Shown: positions 43,615 through 50,391 of the stretch, piece by piece | Numbering within the stretch: position 1 is the first letter of the stretch | How the letters are laid out: each line of letters begins with the position of its first letter | From: an uncultured delta proteobacterium | GTDB lineage: Bacteria > Desulfobacterota > Desulfobulbia > Desulfobulbales > Desulfocapsaceae | DNA: 50,391 nt | Assembly: GCA_903875445.1 (NCBI GenBank) | Contig: CAIQWD010000110.1 | Coordinates: 1-50,391, forward strand | Direction of reading: 5' to 3' | The notes under the pieces: model-generated | Told to the model about the DNA's origin: nothing | Seen by the model: the letters and a program-made list of their open reading frames with translations, nothing else | The model's database searches: none | Translations under genes and position numbers: made by a program

Positions 43615-45086
43615 TGCCCGCTTTCCTCCAATTTGAGAAAGAGTGAAAACTCCGCACCCTTGATCCGGCGGTTGCGGACCTCGATCCACCCCCCATGTTC
43701 TTCCAGAAGTTCCCGGGCAATCGACAGCCCGAGTCCCGTGCCCAGTCCGACACTTTTGGTGGTAAAAAACGGCGTAAAAATCTCCGTAAGATTCTCCGCC
43801 GGAATCCCCTCTCCCTCGTCGCGGATATCGATGCGGAGAAAATCCTTTACCTGATCGTCGGTATGGATCATCGATTTTAGCTGAATATTGGCCACGTCTA
43901 CCTGGACACTCCCCTTCTCCGGTGTCGCCTGGATGGCATTCATGATGACATTCATAAAAACCTGCTGAATTTGCTGGCTGTCGACCAAACAATGGACCTT
44001 TGCCTCGGGTGCCGCTTTTAAAAGCAAACTCACCCCCTGCTTGCCTGCCAGCGGGGTAAGGAGATGAAAAACCTGCTTGACCAAGGTTACCATATTTTCG
44101 TGGGCCTTGCGGGTGACCTTTTTCTTTCTTGAAAAATCGAGGAGCTGGCGAATGATCAGGGTCATCCGCTCGGCCTGGGCCTTGATGATTTTTGCACAAT
44201 TAACGATCTCACTACGCTCCAGCGACTCGGATATGATCATCTTCGCCCGGCCGTCAACGACATTGAGGGGCGTCCCGATTTCATGGGCAATACCGGCGGC
44301 GATCTGCCCCACCGTTGACAATTTTTCAGTATGCCGCAGCTGTTCGAGGGTCTTTAAGCGGGCAAGGTTTTCGAAATGGATCTTTTCCTGGGCGATGAGC
44401 AATCTGGTGCACATATCGTTCATAATTTCGGCAAGATGCACCAACTCATCGTCACCCCGTATCTCCAAATCGGCGGTCAGATTGCCCTTACCGATTTCCA
44501 TAGCTTTGCGAGAGAGCTTTTCAAGAGGCCTTCTGATTTTGCTGTAGATAAGGAAATAGGTGATGCCGCCGCCGGTCAGGGCCAGTATTAGCGAAATTAT
44601 GAGGGTTTCGGCCAGCGTTTTCTGGGTGAACCGGGTAAGCGGCATAAGCGACTGGGTGATTTGCAGCCCTCCCGGCCGCCCGCCGGGTATGGACACGGGG
44701 ATAAAGGTGTAACGAAGTTTGCTTCGCTTCTCGTCAAGGGCGATAAAAGTTAGCGACTGCTCTGGGTCCGACCCATCGAAACTCCGCACTTCCAGCATTT
44801 TTCCCCCGAATCTTTGGCGGACCTCATCGAACCAAACCCAGCGAATGTTCATTTCCGGATCGGCGTGATCGATATCCTGAAGCTGCCTGATGGCCACCTC
44901 GGCACCGTTTTCCACCCAGGCGCGGGCTACGCCTGGGGCCAAAACTCTGCCGACCGCCACGGCATTTGCCGCCATATCCGCATCAAATTGCCTGATCTGC
45001 GCCTCATAATGCAAATTGTCGACAATTATCAGTAATCCGATAATGCCGAGAAGCAGGGCAGAATATATCTTTGAGAATAAATTCAT
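43611..45086 (-). CDS. Membrane sensor histidine kinase (NtrB-like, HAMP)
   Basis: About 491 residues from the ATG at 45086 (a GTG at 45095 is also possible). Two membrane segments (about 8-26 and 160-182) flank a ~130-residue periplasmic sensor. HAMP follows (KIRRPLEKLSRKAMEIGKGN), then HisKA with the phospho-acceptor in GIAHEIGTPLNVV, and HATPase (NVIMNAIQATP, DEGEGIP, GLGTGLGLSIAREL). The ligand is unknown. It is co-transcribed with the sigma-54 regulator downstream. Confidence 0.94.
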   Translation of the reverse strand: MNLFSKIYSALLLGIIGLLIIVDNLHYEAQIRQFDADMAANAVAVGRVLAPGVARAWVENGAEVAIRQLQDIDHADPEMNIRWVWFDEVRQRFGGKMLEVRSFDGSDPEQSLTFIALDEKRSKLRYTFIPVSIPGGRPGGLQITQSLMPLTRFTQKTLAETLIISLILALTGGGITYFLIYSKIRRPLEKLSRKAMEIGKGNLTADLEIRGDDELVHLAEIMNDMCTRLLIAQEKIHFENLARLKTLEQLRHTEKLSTVGQIAAGIAHEIGTPLNVVDGRAKMIISESLERSEIVNCAKIIKAQAERMTLIIRQLLDFSRKKKVTRKAHENMVTLVKQVFHLLTPLAGKQGVSLLLKAAPEAKVHCLVDSQQIQQVFMNVIMNAIQATPEKGSVQVDVANIQLKSMIHTDDQVKDFLRIDIRDEGEGIPAENLTEIFTPFFTTKSVGLGTGLGLSIARELLEEHGGWIEVRNRRIKGAEFSLFLKLEESGQ

Positions 45087-45400
45087 GACGGCCACTGCCA
45101 GGTGAATTGCTTTTCATGTGCCATTGCGATCCCATTTTAAATCAAATTTTGCGGCAAGTATACCACCTAAAACACTCATAGGAAACGTTCCCGCAACTCA
45201 ATCGTTTTTCTTCAATTCCACAAAAAAATTGCTGATCGTAGGCAGATTGTAAGAAAATTATCAGAAATGATTGTTATGTAACACAATTAGTGCAAACAAA
45301 ACGCTTCCCCTACCCATTTTGGCCATGAAAAAATCTCAGCATACAGCAACACAGATTAACAAAAACCGGAAAGTACCCCCTCTTTTCTTAAACAAAACTT
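45087..45400. other. Divergent intergenic region
   Basis: 314 AT-rich bases between the kinase gene and the SprT-like gene. It must hold both promoters. No clear operator, hairpin or open frame is seen. Confidence 0.45.
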
Positions 45401-46093
45401 ATGAGAAAACCAACACCAAGGCAATTTACAGCCTATCAAGAAGCATTTGACTACTTCAATCGCCTGTTGTTTGAGAACAGCCTGTCGGCTTGCATGCTGA
45501 GTTTCAGTAGGCGACGGAGCAGTTCCCACACTTTATTTGCTGCCGGGCAATGGTTGGAAGATGCCGGTTCAGCTACACCTGAAATCAGTCTGAATTTGCA
45601 ACAATTGAGAGAAGAAGAGCCGATAGAAGTAATGGCGATGCTGGTACGGGAGATGGTGCATCTGTGGCAGGAGATGTATGGGAAGCCCCCCTGCAATGGC
45701 TATTTCAATCGAGAATGGGCGGAGAAGATGGCGACAATAGGCTTGATCCCCTCCTCGACAGGTTTACCTGGAGGCAAACGGACAGGACAAGGAGTGAAGC
45801 ATTACATTGAGCCGAATGGGCGATTTGAAAAGGCGTTTCGGCAGATGCCGACAACCCATATATGGCCGTTTCGACCGGCGACATTTGCGAGTGAAAAAAG
45901 CAGAGGTTATTCGGAGAAAGTGATGTATCGGTGCGCTGGCTGCAGAACCAAAGTATGGGGCAAGGAAGGCCTAGGATTGATATGCGAATGCGGCCAGGTT
46001 TTTGCAGGTGGAACGGAAGAGGCCAAGACCGGTTTAGGAAAGAAAGTTTATCGTATCTTGGCGGTGCAATATGGTAACGAAGAAAAACACTAA
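45401..46093 (+). CDS. SprT-like protein with altered HExxH
   Basis: 230 residues. The SprT-like pattern is clear: FDYFNRLLFENSL, ISLNLQQL, then LVREMVHLWQEMYGKPP and GYFNREWAEKMATIGLIPS, and a C-terminal zinc-ribbon part (YRCAGCRTKVWG...LICECG). In SprT-like proteins, often found on plasmids and integrative elements, the active site is HEMVHLWQ; here the first histidine is arginine (CGG), so zinc binding and protease activity are doubtful. It marks the start of an accessory segment that runs to the end of the window. Confidence 0.8.
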   Translation: MRKPTPRQFTAYQEAFDYFNRLLFENSLSACMLSFSRRRSSSHTLFAAGQWLEDAGSATPEISLNLQQLREEEPIEVMAMLVREMVHLWQEMYGKPPCNGYFNREWAEKMATIGLIPSSTGLPGGKRTGQGVKHYIEPNGRFEKAFRQMPTTHIWPFRPATFASEKSRGYSEKVMYRCAGCRTKVWGKEGLGLICECGQVFAGGTEEAKTGLGKKVYRILAVQYGNEEKH

Positions 46094-46367
46094 AAAGGAA
46101 GGATGTATCATATGTGGAAAGCTGATTTCATTTAATCTTTTGCCCCGGAAAGGAGATATTCAGTATGAGAAAAAGGTACTCCATCTCAAAGAGAGCCTCT
46201 ACACAATTTTAGTCATCGCTCAATTGGGAGGAAAGGATACCAACAACGATAATGCCGACTATTACTATTTCGCCGACGACACAGTCTTGGATAAAGCCGA
46301 GACAATGCTTCGGCTGCCACTCGACCGAAATCTACGACCAGGCTCCGAAAAATTATTCAGAGTCTGA
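46071..46367 (+). CDS. Small hypothetical protein overlapping the SprT-like gene
   Basis: 98 residues, basic N-terminus with a CIICGK motif, no recognised family. It overlaps the end of the SprT-like gene by 23 bases in another frame, which is plausible for a coupled gene but also for a chance frame. Confidence 0.4.
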   Translation: MVTKKNTKKEGCIICGKLISFNLLPRKGDIQYEKKVLHLKESLYTILVIAQLGGKDTNNDNADYYYFADDTVLDKAETMLRLPLDRNLRPGSEKLFRV

Positions 46368-46638
46368 ACATCACAGATATTTTTAGCAAGACCCGAAAAA
46401 ACAAAGGGAAATTCACCACAAGTGAGGTATCTTCTCCACATAACTTTCCGAAAATAAACACGCAATGACCTTGAAAAATAACAAACAGCACCCGATGCAT
46501 ACCACAGATACTACGGTTTCATTGAGCAGTAGCAGACAGTCAAACAATCGTTTCAAACAAAAAACAGCGATTTCTGTGAGTACTCAGAAAAAAATCTAGA
46601 CAATGAGATCGGCGTTAGTTCAATTTATCAAAATATAA

Positions 46639-46656
46639 CATTTAGTTAACTAAATG
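46639..46656. repeat. Perfect 18-bp palindrome
   Basis: CATTTAGTTAACTAAATG reads the same on both strands. It lies in the AT-rich stretch about 335 bases before the first cassette. Its form fits a dimeric regulator binding site. Confidence 0.5.
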
Positions 46657-46848
46657 ATTAACGAATTGTAAAATGCATTGAAACCGGTAAAAACACCACA
46701 TTTTTTCTCCTTATAAAAGTTGGGATTTCCCCCGATGATGAAAACAAAGACAAGAACTGCTAGTGAATACTATTCGTCCGACAGTAAACCGATTGTATAA
46801 ATAGCAGATTGTTTACCGGCAATCTACCGGGTTGATCGATGTATTTAC

Positions 46849-46893
46849 TTCCGGAAAAACCGCTGAGAATCGTTATGTCAGGCTTTTCCGGAA
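46849..46893. repeat. Inverted repeat around TTCCGGAAAA
   Basis: TTCCGGAAAA at 46849-46858 and TTTTCCGGAA at 46884-46893, with 25 bases between. It lies about 100 bases before the first cassette start and could be a terminator-like hairpin or an operator. Confidence 0.45.
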
Positions 46894-46990
46894 AAAACAA
46901 AACAACAAAATAGGCGGGAGAATGATGAAGACTTAAATTGACACATAGGATTACCAGGGGGGTGTCCCATATAATAGCAACAATAAAACA

Positions 46991-47164
46991 ATGCCAACCG
47001 AAATCGCAAAAATACTCGACGCAAATGCAATCAGCTTCGCCCAGGACCAGGGAAATAACATCAAAACGGCAAACAATACAGTCTCCGCCAACACCTTTGT
47101 TTTTTATGCCGGGTTCGACAGCACCGATGACGGCACCGATAATACCAAGAACGACCCTGGTTAG
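46991..47164 (+). pseudogene. Truncated effector N-terminus, cassette 1
   Basis: 57 codons starting MPTEIAKILDANAISFAQDQ, matching the first ~55 residues of the full hydrolase gene at 48589, ending in TAG at 47162-47164. Cassette 2 has TAC at that place, so the stop is a point mutation; without it the frame would run to the TAA at 47205-47207. The hydrolase active-site residues are absent. The AGG AGG codons just before that TAA form the ribosome binding site of the lipoprotein gene. Confidence 0.8.
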
Positions 47165-47209
47165 TCTGGGGATAACTACCGGCGCAACGATAAAAACAGG
47201 AGGTAATCG

Positions 47210-47779
47210 ATGCCAAAAGGAAAAGAAATTACTGGAGATTTTTTAACAACAAGGAGGTTGATATGGTTTTTCATGTTCATTTTTCAACTCGTATTGCAGT
47301 CGTGCAGTGCCTTTGGGAGGGAGCCTATGGTCTATCATTCATTTGAATTTGATCTGCGGCATGAGAGTCCGGGTATCGATGTACTTGACTACCAGTATGG
47401 CGATGGCAAGCAAATCGGGACTCGCATGTATATAAGCCCGAAGGATCCTCCAGCAGTAGAAAGGCAAAGTGGCACCACCGGTAACATACCACGCGGCGAG
47501 TTTCTATACGTCAAATGGCGTATTAATGCCACCGGAGAGATATATGAAGATCGGGTCGATCTGCGTAATCGCCTCCCGACCGATATCACCGACTATACAA
47601 TCACCTTTTTTATGAAAGGGCCACAGCTCTATGTCTACCTGATTTCGCCGGAGAGCGACAGACGTCCGAAATCCTGGCAGAAGGGGCCTATCAGGCTGTA
47701 TTCATATTTAAAACAATACCAGATCTATCCGGTACAGCCGAACTGGCCGACCCAGGAAAATAATACAATCTCAAAATGA
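47210..47779 (+). CDS. Lipoprotein, candidate effector-immunity protein (copy 1)
   Basis: 189 residues. A type II signal peptide (RRLIWFFMFIFQLVLQSC, lipobox LQSC with C32) predicts lipidation. The mature part is not recognised (MVYHSFEFDLRHESPGIDVL, RGEFLYVKWRINATGEIYED, YVYLISPESDRRPKSW). About 85% identical by eye to copy 2, with a divergent patch around residues 73-90. The start follows AGGAGGTAATCG. Lipoproteins encoded in tandem beside Tle1-like lipase effectors are often immunity proteins; that role is inferred from position and topology. Confidence 0.85.
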   Translation: MPKGKEITGDFLTTRRLIWFFMFIFQLVLQSCSAFGREPMVYHSFEFDLRHESPGIDVLDYQYGDGKQIGTRMYISPKDPPAVERQSGTTGNIPRGEFLYVKWRINATGEIYEDRVDLRNRLPTDITDYTITFFMKGPQLYVYLISPESDRRPKSWQKGPIRLYSYLKQYQIYPVQPNWPTQENNTISK

Positions 47780-47792
47780 AAGGAATAAAACT

Positions 47793-47996
47793 ATGCCAAC
47801 CGAAATAGCAAAGACACTCGACGCAAATGCAATCAGCTTCGCCCAGACCCAGGGGAATCTCATCGAAACGGCGAACAATACAGTCTCCGGTAACACCTTC
47901 GTGTTTGTTGCCGGGTTTGACGGCACTGATAATACCAAAAACGATCCCGGTTACTCAGGAGATAACTACCGGCGCAACGATAACAACAGGAGGTAA
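47793..47996 (+). CDS. Short ORF: truncated effector N-terminus, cassette 2
   Basis: 67 residues starting MPTEIAKTLDANAISFAQ, the same start segment as the full hydrolase gene. It includes the first strand and FVAGFDGTDNTKNDPGYSGD, then departs into NYRRNDNNRR and stops. The last codons AAC AGG AGG TAA double as the ribosome binding site of the next gene. It has no active-site serine or histidine, so it is either a relic or serves only to couple translation to the lipoprotein. Confidence 0.65.
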   Translation: MPTEIAKTLDANAISFAQTQGNLIETANNTVSGNTFVFVAGFDGTDNTKNDPGYSGDNYRRNDNNRR

Positions 47997-47999
47997 TCG

Positions 48000-48575
48000 A
48001 TGCCAAAAAGAAAAGGAATTACAGGAGATTTTTTAACAAAAAGGAGGTCGATATGGTTGTTCATTTTCATTTTTCCGCTCGTACTGCAGTCGTGCAGTGC
48101 CTTCGGGAGGGAGCCTATGGTCTATCATTCGTTTGAATTTGATCTGCGGCATGAAAGTCCGGGTGTCGATGTACTTGACTATCAGTATGGCGATAGCAAG
48201 CAAATCGGGACTCATATGTTAAGCCCGGCAAACCCGAACGACCTTGATCAAGGCGTTAATCAACGTGGCACCACCGGTTTCATACCACGCGGCGAGTTTC
48301 TCTACGTCAAATGGCGCATTAATTCGACTGGGGAGATATATGAAGACCGGGTCGACCTGCGCAATCGTCTTCCGGTGGATATCACCGACCATAGAATCAC
48401 TTTTTTTATGAAGGGGCCACAACTCTATGTCTACCTGATTTCGCCGGAGAGTGACAGACGCCCGAAATCCTGGCCAAAGGGGCCTGTCAGGAAGTTTGGG
48501 TCTTTAAAGCAATACCAGATCTATCCGGAACAGCCGAACTGGTCGGCCCCGGAAAATACAACAACCTCAAAATGA
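48000..48575 (+). CDS. Lipoprotein, candidate effector-immunity protein (copy 2)
   Basis: 191 residues, paralogue of the lipoprotein at 47210. Signal peptide with lipobox LQSC, followed by the same SAFGREPMVYHSFEFDLRHE start. It differs chiefly in the loop after GTH (MLSPANPNDLDQGVNQRG here), which suggests divergence in a partner-binding surface. Its stop is 13 bases before the full hydrolase gene, so it would be made together with the effector. Confidence 0.85.
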   Translation: MPKRKGITGDFLTKRRSIWLFIFIFPLVLQSCSAFGREPMVYHSFEFDLRHESPGVDVLDYQYGDSKQIGTHMLSPANPNDLDQGVNQRGTTGFIPRGEFLYVKWRINSTGEIYEDRVDLRNRLPVDITDHRITFFMKGPQLYVYLISPESDRRPKSWPKGPVRKFGSLKQYQIYPEQPNWSAPENTTTSK

Positions 48576-48588
48576 AAGGAATACAACT

Positions 48589-50391
48589 ATGCCAACCGAA
48601 ATAGCCAAGATACTCGACGCAAATGCAATCGACTTCGCCCAGGACCAAGGAGATACCTTAGCAACGGCGAACAATACAGTCTCCGCCAATACCTTTGTTT
48701 TTTATGCCGGGTTTGACGGCACCGATAATACCAAGAACGATCCCGGTTACTCGGGGGATAAGTATCCGACGGCAGTGGGGGAATTATCTGAACAAATAAA
48801 AAAATCCGATAATGTTGAATCAAAGTACTACCCAGGCGTAGGCACCCCGAACACCTACGACGGCTCCTCAATCTATCCGACCTTTCAGTCAGTACAAACG
48901 GCCGAGAAGGCGTATAATGATTTTGCGCGGGCCGCAGCTGATTGGTTAACAAGCCATCCCGACGGCGAGGTGACCACGATGGTGACCTCCTTCAGCCGAG
49001 GGAGCATCGAGGCCGCCATGTTTTCCCAGCTGCTCTACGAAAGGGGGCTGATCGATCCGGATAATCCAGGGGTGACGCTGATCCCGCCCGGCGAGGTCGG
49101 GATATCGGCGGGCTTGATCATCTCGCCGGTCAATACCTTGGCGGGCGATATCAATCTCGCCTTTGCCCCCAACGTGCAGAACATGACCCTGGTGCTTGCG
49201 GACAACGAGTACCGGACCTTGTATAAACAAAATTTCTTCGATCAACCAGGGTTCTCAACCGTTCTGGCACCCGGTAACCACGGGGATGTCGGGGGAATTT
49301 ACGATAACGGCCTGGGGTCGATCTATCTCAATGCCTATACCGAATTTCTCCGAAACTCGGGATTGAGCCTTACCGATGTGCGACCGGAACGTAACTTCGA
49401 TCCTTCCGCGGGTGTTGTCATCCATGATGAAGCCTGGAGTGTAACCGCTTTTTGGAACGAACACTATGGCTCAATAGATGACGGTACGCCGATAATAACC
49501 GTGCCGACAGGCCAGCCGGCGACCGTAGACGGCAACAAGAGTTCCTTCACCCTCTATAACGGCGACAAAATGGTAGTGACCACCGAGGCAAGTCAGGATG
49601 GCAACACTGTCACCACCTGGAGATCCGATAAATACGACAATATCCTGAGCTCATGCACGACCGATATAGACCAGACGGGAAAGTGGTTTGATTTCAAGAC
49701 CTATGCGACCGATGGCAAGGTCAAGAATGAAACCGTTTCGTTCAGCCGAGCCGACGGGCAATTGTCGTATGCCGTGCAATGGGAAGACGGCAACCTTAAA
49801 AACAGTTACGAAAGGGCCATTGTTTTCGGAGAGATACAGGAAACCCGCAAGGAATTCGGTGATAGTGGCAAGCTTGCCAACGAAAGCGTCACTCTTAAAG
49901 ACAAGGCCGACAATACCCTGAGCACCGATATTACCTTGGTTGATGCAAATGGAACAACGACGGTTCATCAGGAATTTGTTGCCGACGGAGTAGTTTATAA
50001 TAATCCGATGAGTAAGACCACCACTGTTAAGGACGCAGATGGAAATACTACATTTGTTGATTGCAAGGAATTTTTCCCGGATGGTTCGCTAAAAAATGAA
50101 ACCATTACTAGGAGCAACGGCGATACCTTGATGGAAACCTACGATAAAGACGGCAATCTGCAAAGCAGCGATGAACATTCGAAAGATGCTGAAGGCAACA
50201 TAACCGACACCCACAAAGACTATGACTCCGACGGCCAGTTAACCGGTAAAAGCACCACCCATACCAGTGCCGACGGCAAATCCAGCTTTACCGTGAAGGA
50301 AGATGGCAAAGGCAAGATTCTCGGTATTGATGAATTGATCTTCGATTCCGAGCTCACATGGTTCTTCAAAGATTTCACCTATCATTTTGGC
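48589..50391 (+). CDS. DUF2235/Tle1-like hydrolase with repetitive C-terminus (partial)
   Basis: Open for 601 codons from the ATG at 48589 to the window edge; the 3' end is missing. The N-terminal ~250 residues are an alpha/beta-hydrolase of the DUF2235 type: FVFYAGFDGTDNT, YYPGVGTPN, nucleophile elbow TSFSRGS with S136 (usually GFSRGA), and PGNHGDVGG with the likely catalytic H231. Type VI lipase effectors of the Tle1 class share this fold. From about residue 310 come Asp/Gly-rich repeats (TYDKDGNLQS, DYDSDGQLTG) resembling RHS or MORN-like repeats. There is no signal peptide and no VgrG or PAAR gene in view, so the secretion route is unknown. Confidence 0.82.
   Translation, partial: MPTEIAKILDANAIDFAQDQGDTLATANNTVSANTFVFYAGFDGTDNTKNDPGYSGDKYPTAVGELSEQIKKSDNVESKYYPGVGTPNTYDGSSIYPTFQSVQTAEKAYNDFARAAADWLTSHPDGEVTTMVTSFSRGSIEAAMFSQLLYERGLIDPDNPGVTLIPPGEVGISAGLIISPVNTLAGDINLAFAPNVQNMTLVLADNEYRTLYKQNFFDQPGFSTVLAPGNHGDVGGIYDNGLGSIYLNAYTEFLRNSGLSLTDVRPERNFDPSAGVVIHDEAWSVTAFWNEHYGSIDDGTPIITVPTGQPATVDGNKSSFTLYNGDKMVVTTEASQDGNTVTTWRSDKYDNILSSCTTDIDQTGKWFDFKTYATDGKVKNETVSFSRADGQLSYAVQWEDGNLKNSYERAIVFGEIQETRKEFGDSGKLANESVTLKDKADNTLSTDITLVDANGTTTVHQEFVADGVVYNNPMSKTTTVKDADGNTTFVDCKEFFPDGSLKNETITRSNGDTLMETYDKDGNLQSSDEHSKDAEGNITDTHKDYDSDGQLTGKSTTHTSADGKSSFTVKEDGKGKILGIDELIFDSELTWFFKDFTYHFG

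Larger units (their letters stand above)
46368..46990. other. AT-rich gene-free stretch before the cassette array
   Basis: About 620 bases with no frame I can support. It is noticeably more AT-rich than the rest of the window and contains the palindrome at 46639-46656 and the inverted repeat at 46849-46893. It presumably carries the promoter of the effector cassette array. Confidence 0.5.
46991..48588 (+). repeat. Two tandem ~800-bp cassettes (effector start + lipoprotein)
   Basis: The units 46991-47792 and 47793-48588 are direct repeats with the same gene order and junctions. Each has a start segment of the hydrolase gene, an AGGAGGTAATCGATG junction, and a lipoprotein gene. The full hydrolase gene at 48589 begins with a third copy of the start segment. 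This fits repeated unequal crossing-over in an effector locus. Confidence 0.85.

Noticed and set aside
43615-44199. N-terminal extension of the GAFTNA response regulator
   Set aside because: The extra ~195 residues overlap the kinase gene in another frame and precede a normal receiver start; the ATGA overlap at 43611-43614 gives the proper start.
48587-49968. Several minus-strand frames of 69-121 codons
   Set aside because: They lie opposite the uninterrupted hydrolase frame, which has clear DUF2235 motifs.
1-50391. CRISPR arrays, tRNA and rRNA genes
   Set aside because: No regularly spaced short repeats and no tRNA or rRNA-like segments were noticed on either strand by eye.

Overview
This window most likely comes from a sulfate-reducing or related anaerobe of the Desulfobacterota (Desulfobulbales-like). 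That is an inference from gene content, because no dsr or 16S gene is present. The pointers are FmdE-family proteins, cysteine-rich GcvH-like proteins, several sigma-54 response regulators, an Ehr (energy-converting hydrogenase-related) complex, and a remnant that looks like TunR, a tungstate regulator described only from sulfate-reducing deltaproteobacteria.

Layout. (1) 1-5.7 kb: a possible IS21-like element end, two tandem GcvH-like genes with duplicated C-x5-C-x2-C motifs, then (minus strand) a histidine kinase with an N-terminal Rossmann-like domain, its sigma-54 response regulator and an archaemetzincin protease. The spacer between the GcvH-like genes is a shrunken copy of the 3' part of the archaemetzincin gene, so the pair arose by tandem duplication. 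(2) 6.0-24.3 kb: the main accessory region. Two minus-strand operons encode two TonB-dependent receptors, a TonB protein, a siderophore/B12-type (MolABC-like) ABC importer, two FmdE proteins, a DUF364 protein, two methyltransferases plus a methyltransferase fragment, a small molybdopterin-binding-domain protein and an aldehyde dehydrogenase. A ModE-type winged-helix regulator without its metal-binding half is encoded divergently, followed by a hybrid histidine kinase. I find three 24-bp sites with ModE-box architecture (CGTTAT-N12-ATAACG type), one before each operon and one before the regulator. Next to this lie the fused 3' ends of a TSUP (TauE/SafE) transporter gene and a tunR-like gene. 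Together these indicate a molybdate/tungstate homeostasis locus with outer-membrane, TonB-driven uptake.

(3) 24.4-33.1 kb: mostly housekeeping genes: lon, a nitroreductase, a ferritin-like diiron protein overlapping aconitase, a protein with AP2/ERF-like repeats, and a cyclic-nucleotide-binding/PilZ protein. (4) 33.2-41.6 kb: a six-gene Hyf/Nuo-like membrane complex. Its large subunit lacks the nickel-binding cysteines, so it is an Ehr complex rather than a true hydrogenase. An unknown 341-residue protein heads the operon. (5) 42.3-45.1 kb: an NtrB/NtrC-like pair whose activator has GAFTNA in place of GAFTGA. (6) 45.4-50.4 kb: a SprT-like protein with an altered HExxH motif, an AT-rich gene-poor stretch, and a tandem ~800-bp cassette array. 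Each cassette holds a truncated start of an effector-like gene plus a lipoprotein gene. The array ends in a full-length DUF2235/Tle1-like hydrolase gene with a repetitive C-terminal part that runs off the window.

The two most interesting systems are the ModE-box-linked TonB/FmdE/DUF364 locus and the effector plus duplicated candidate-immunity lipoprotein array.
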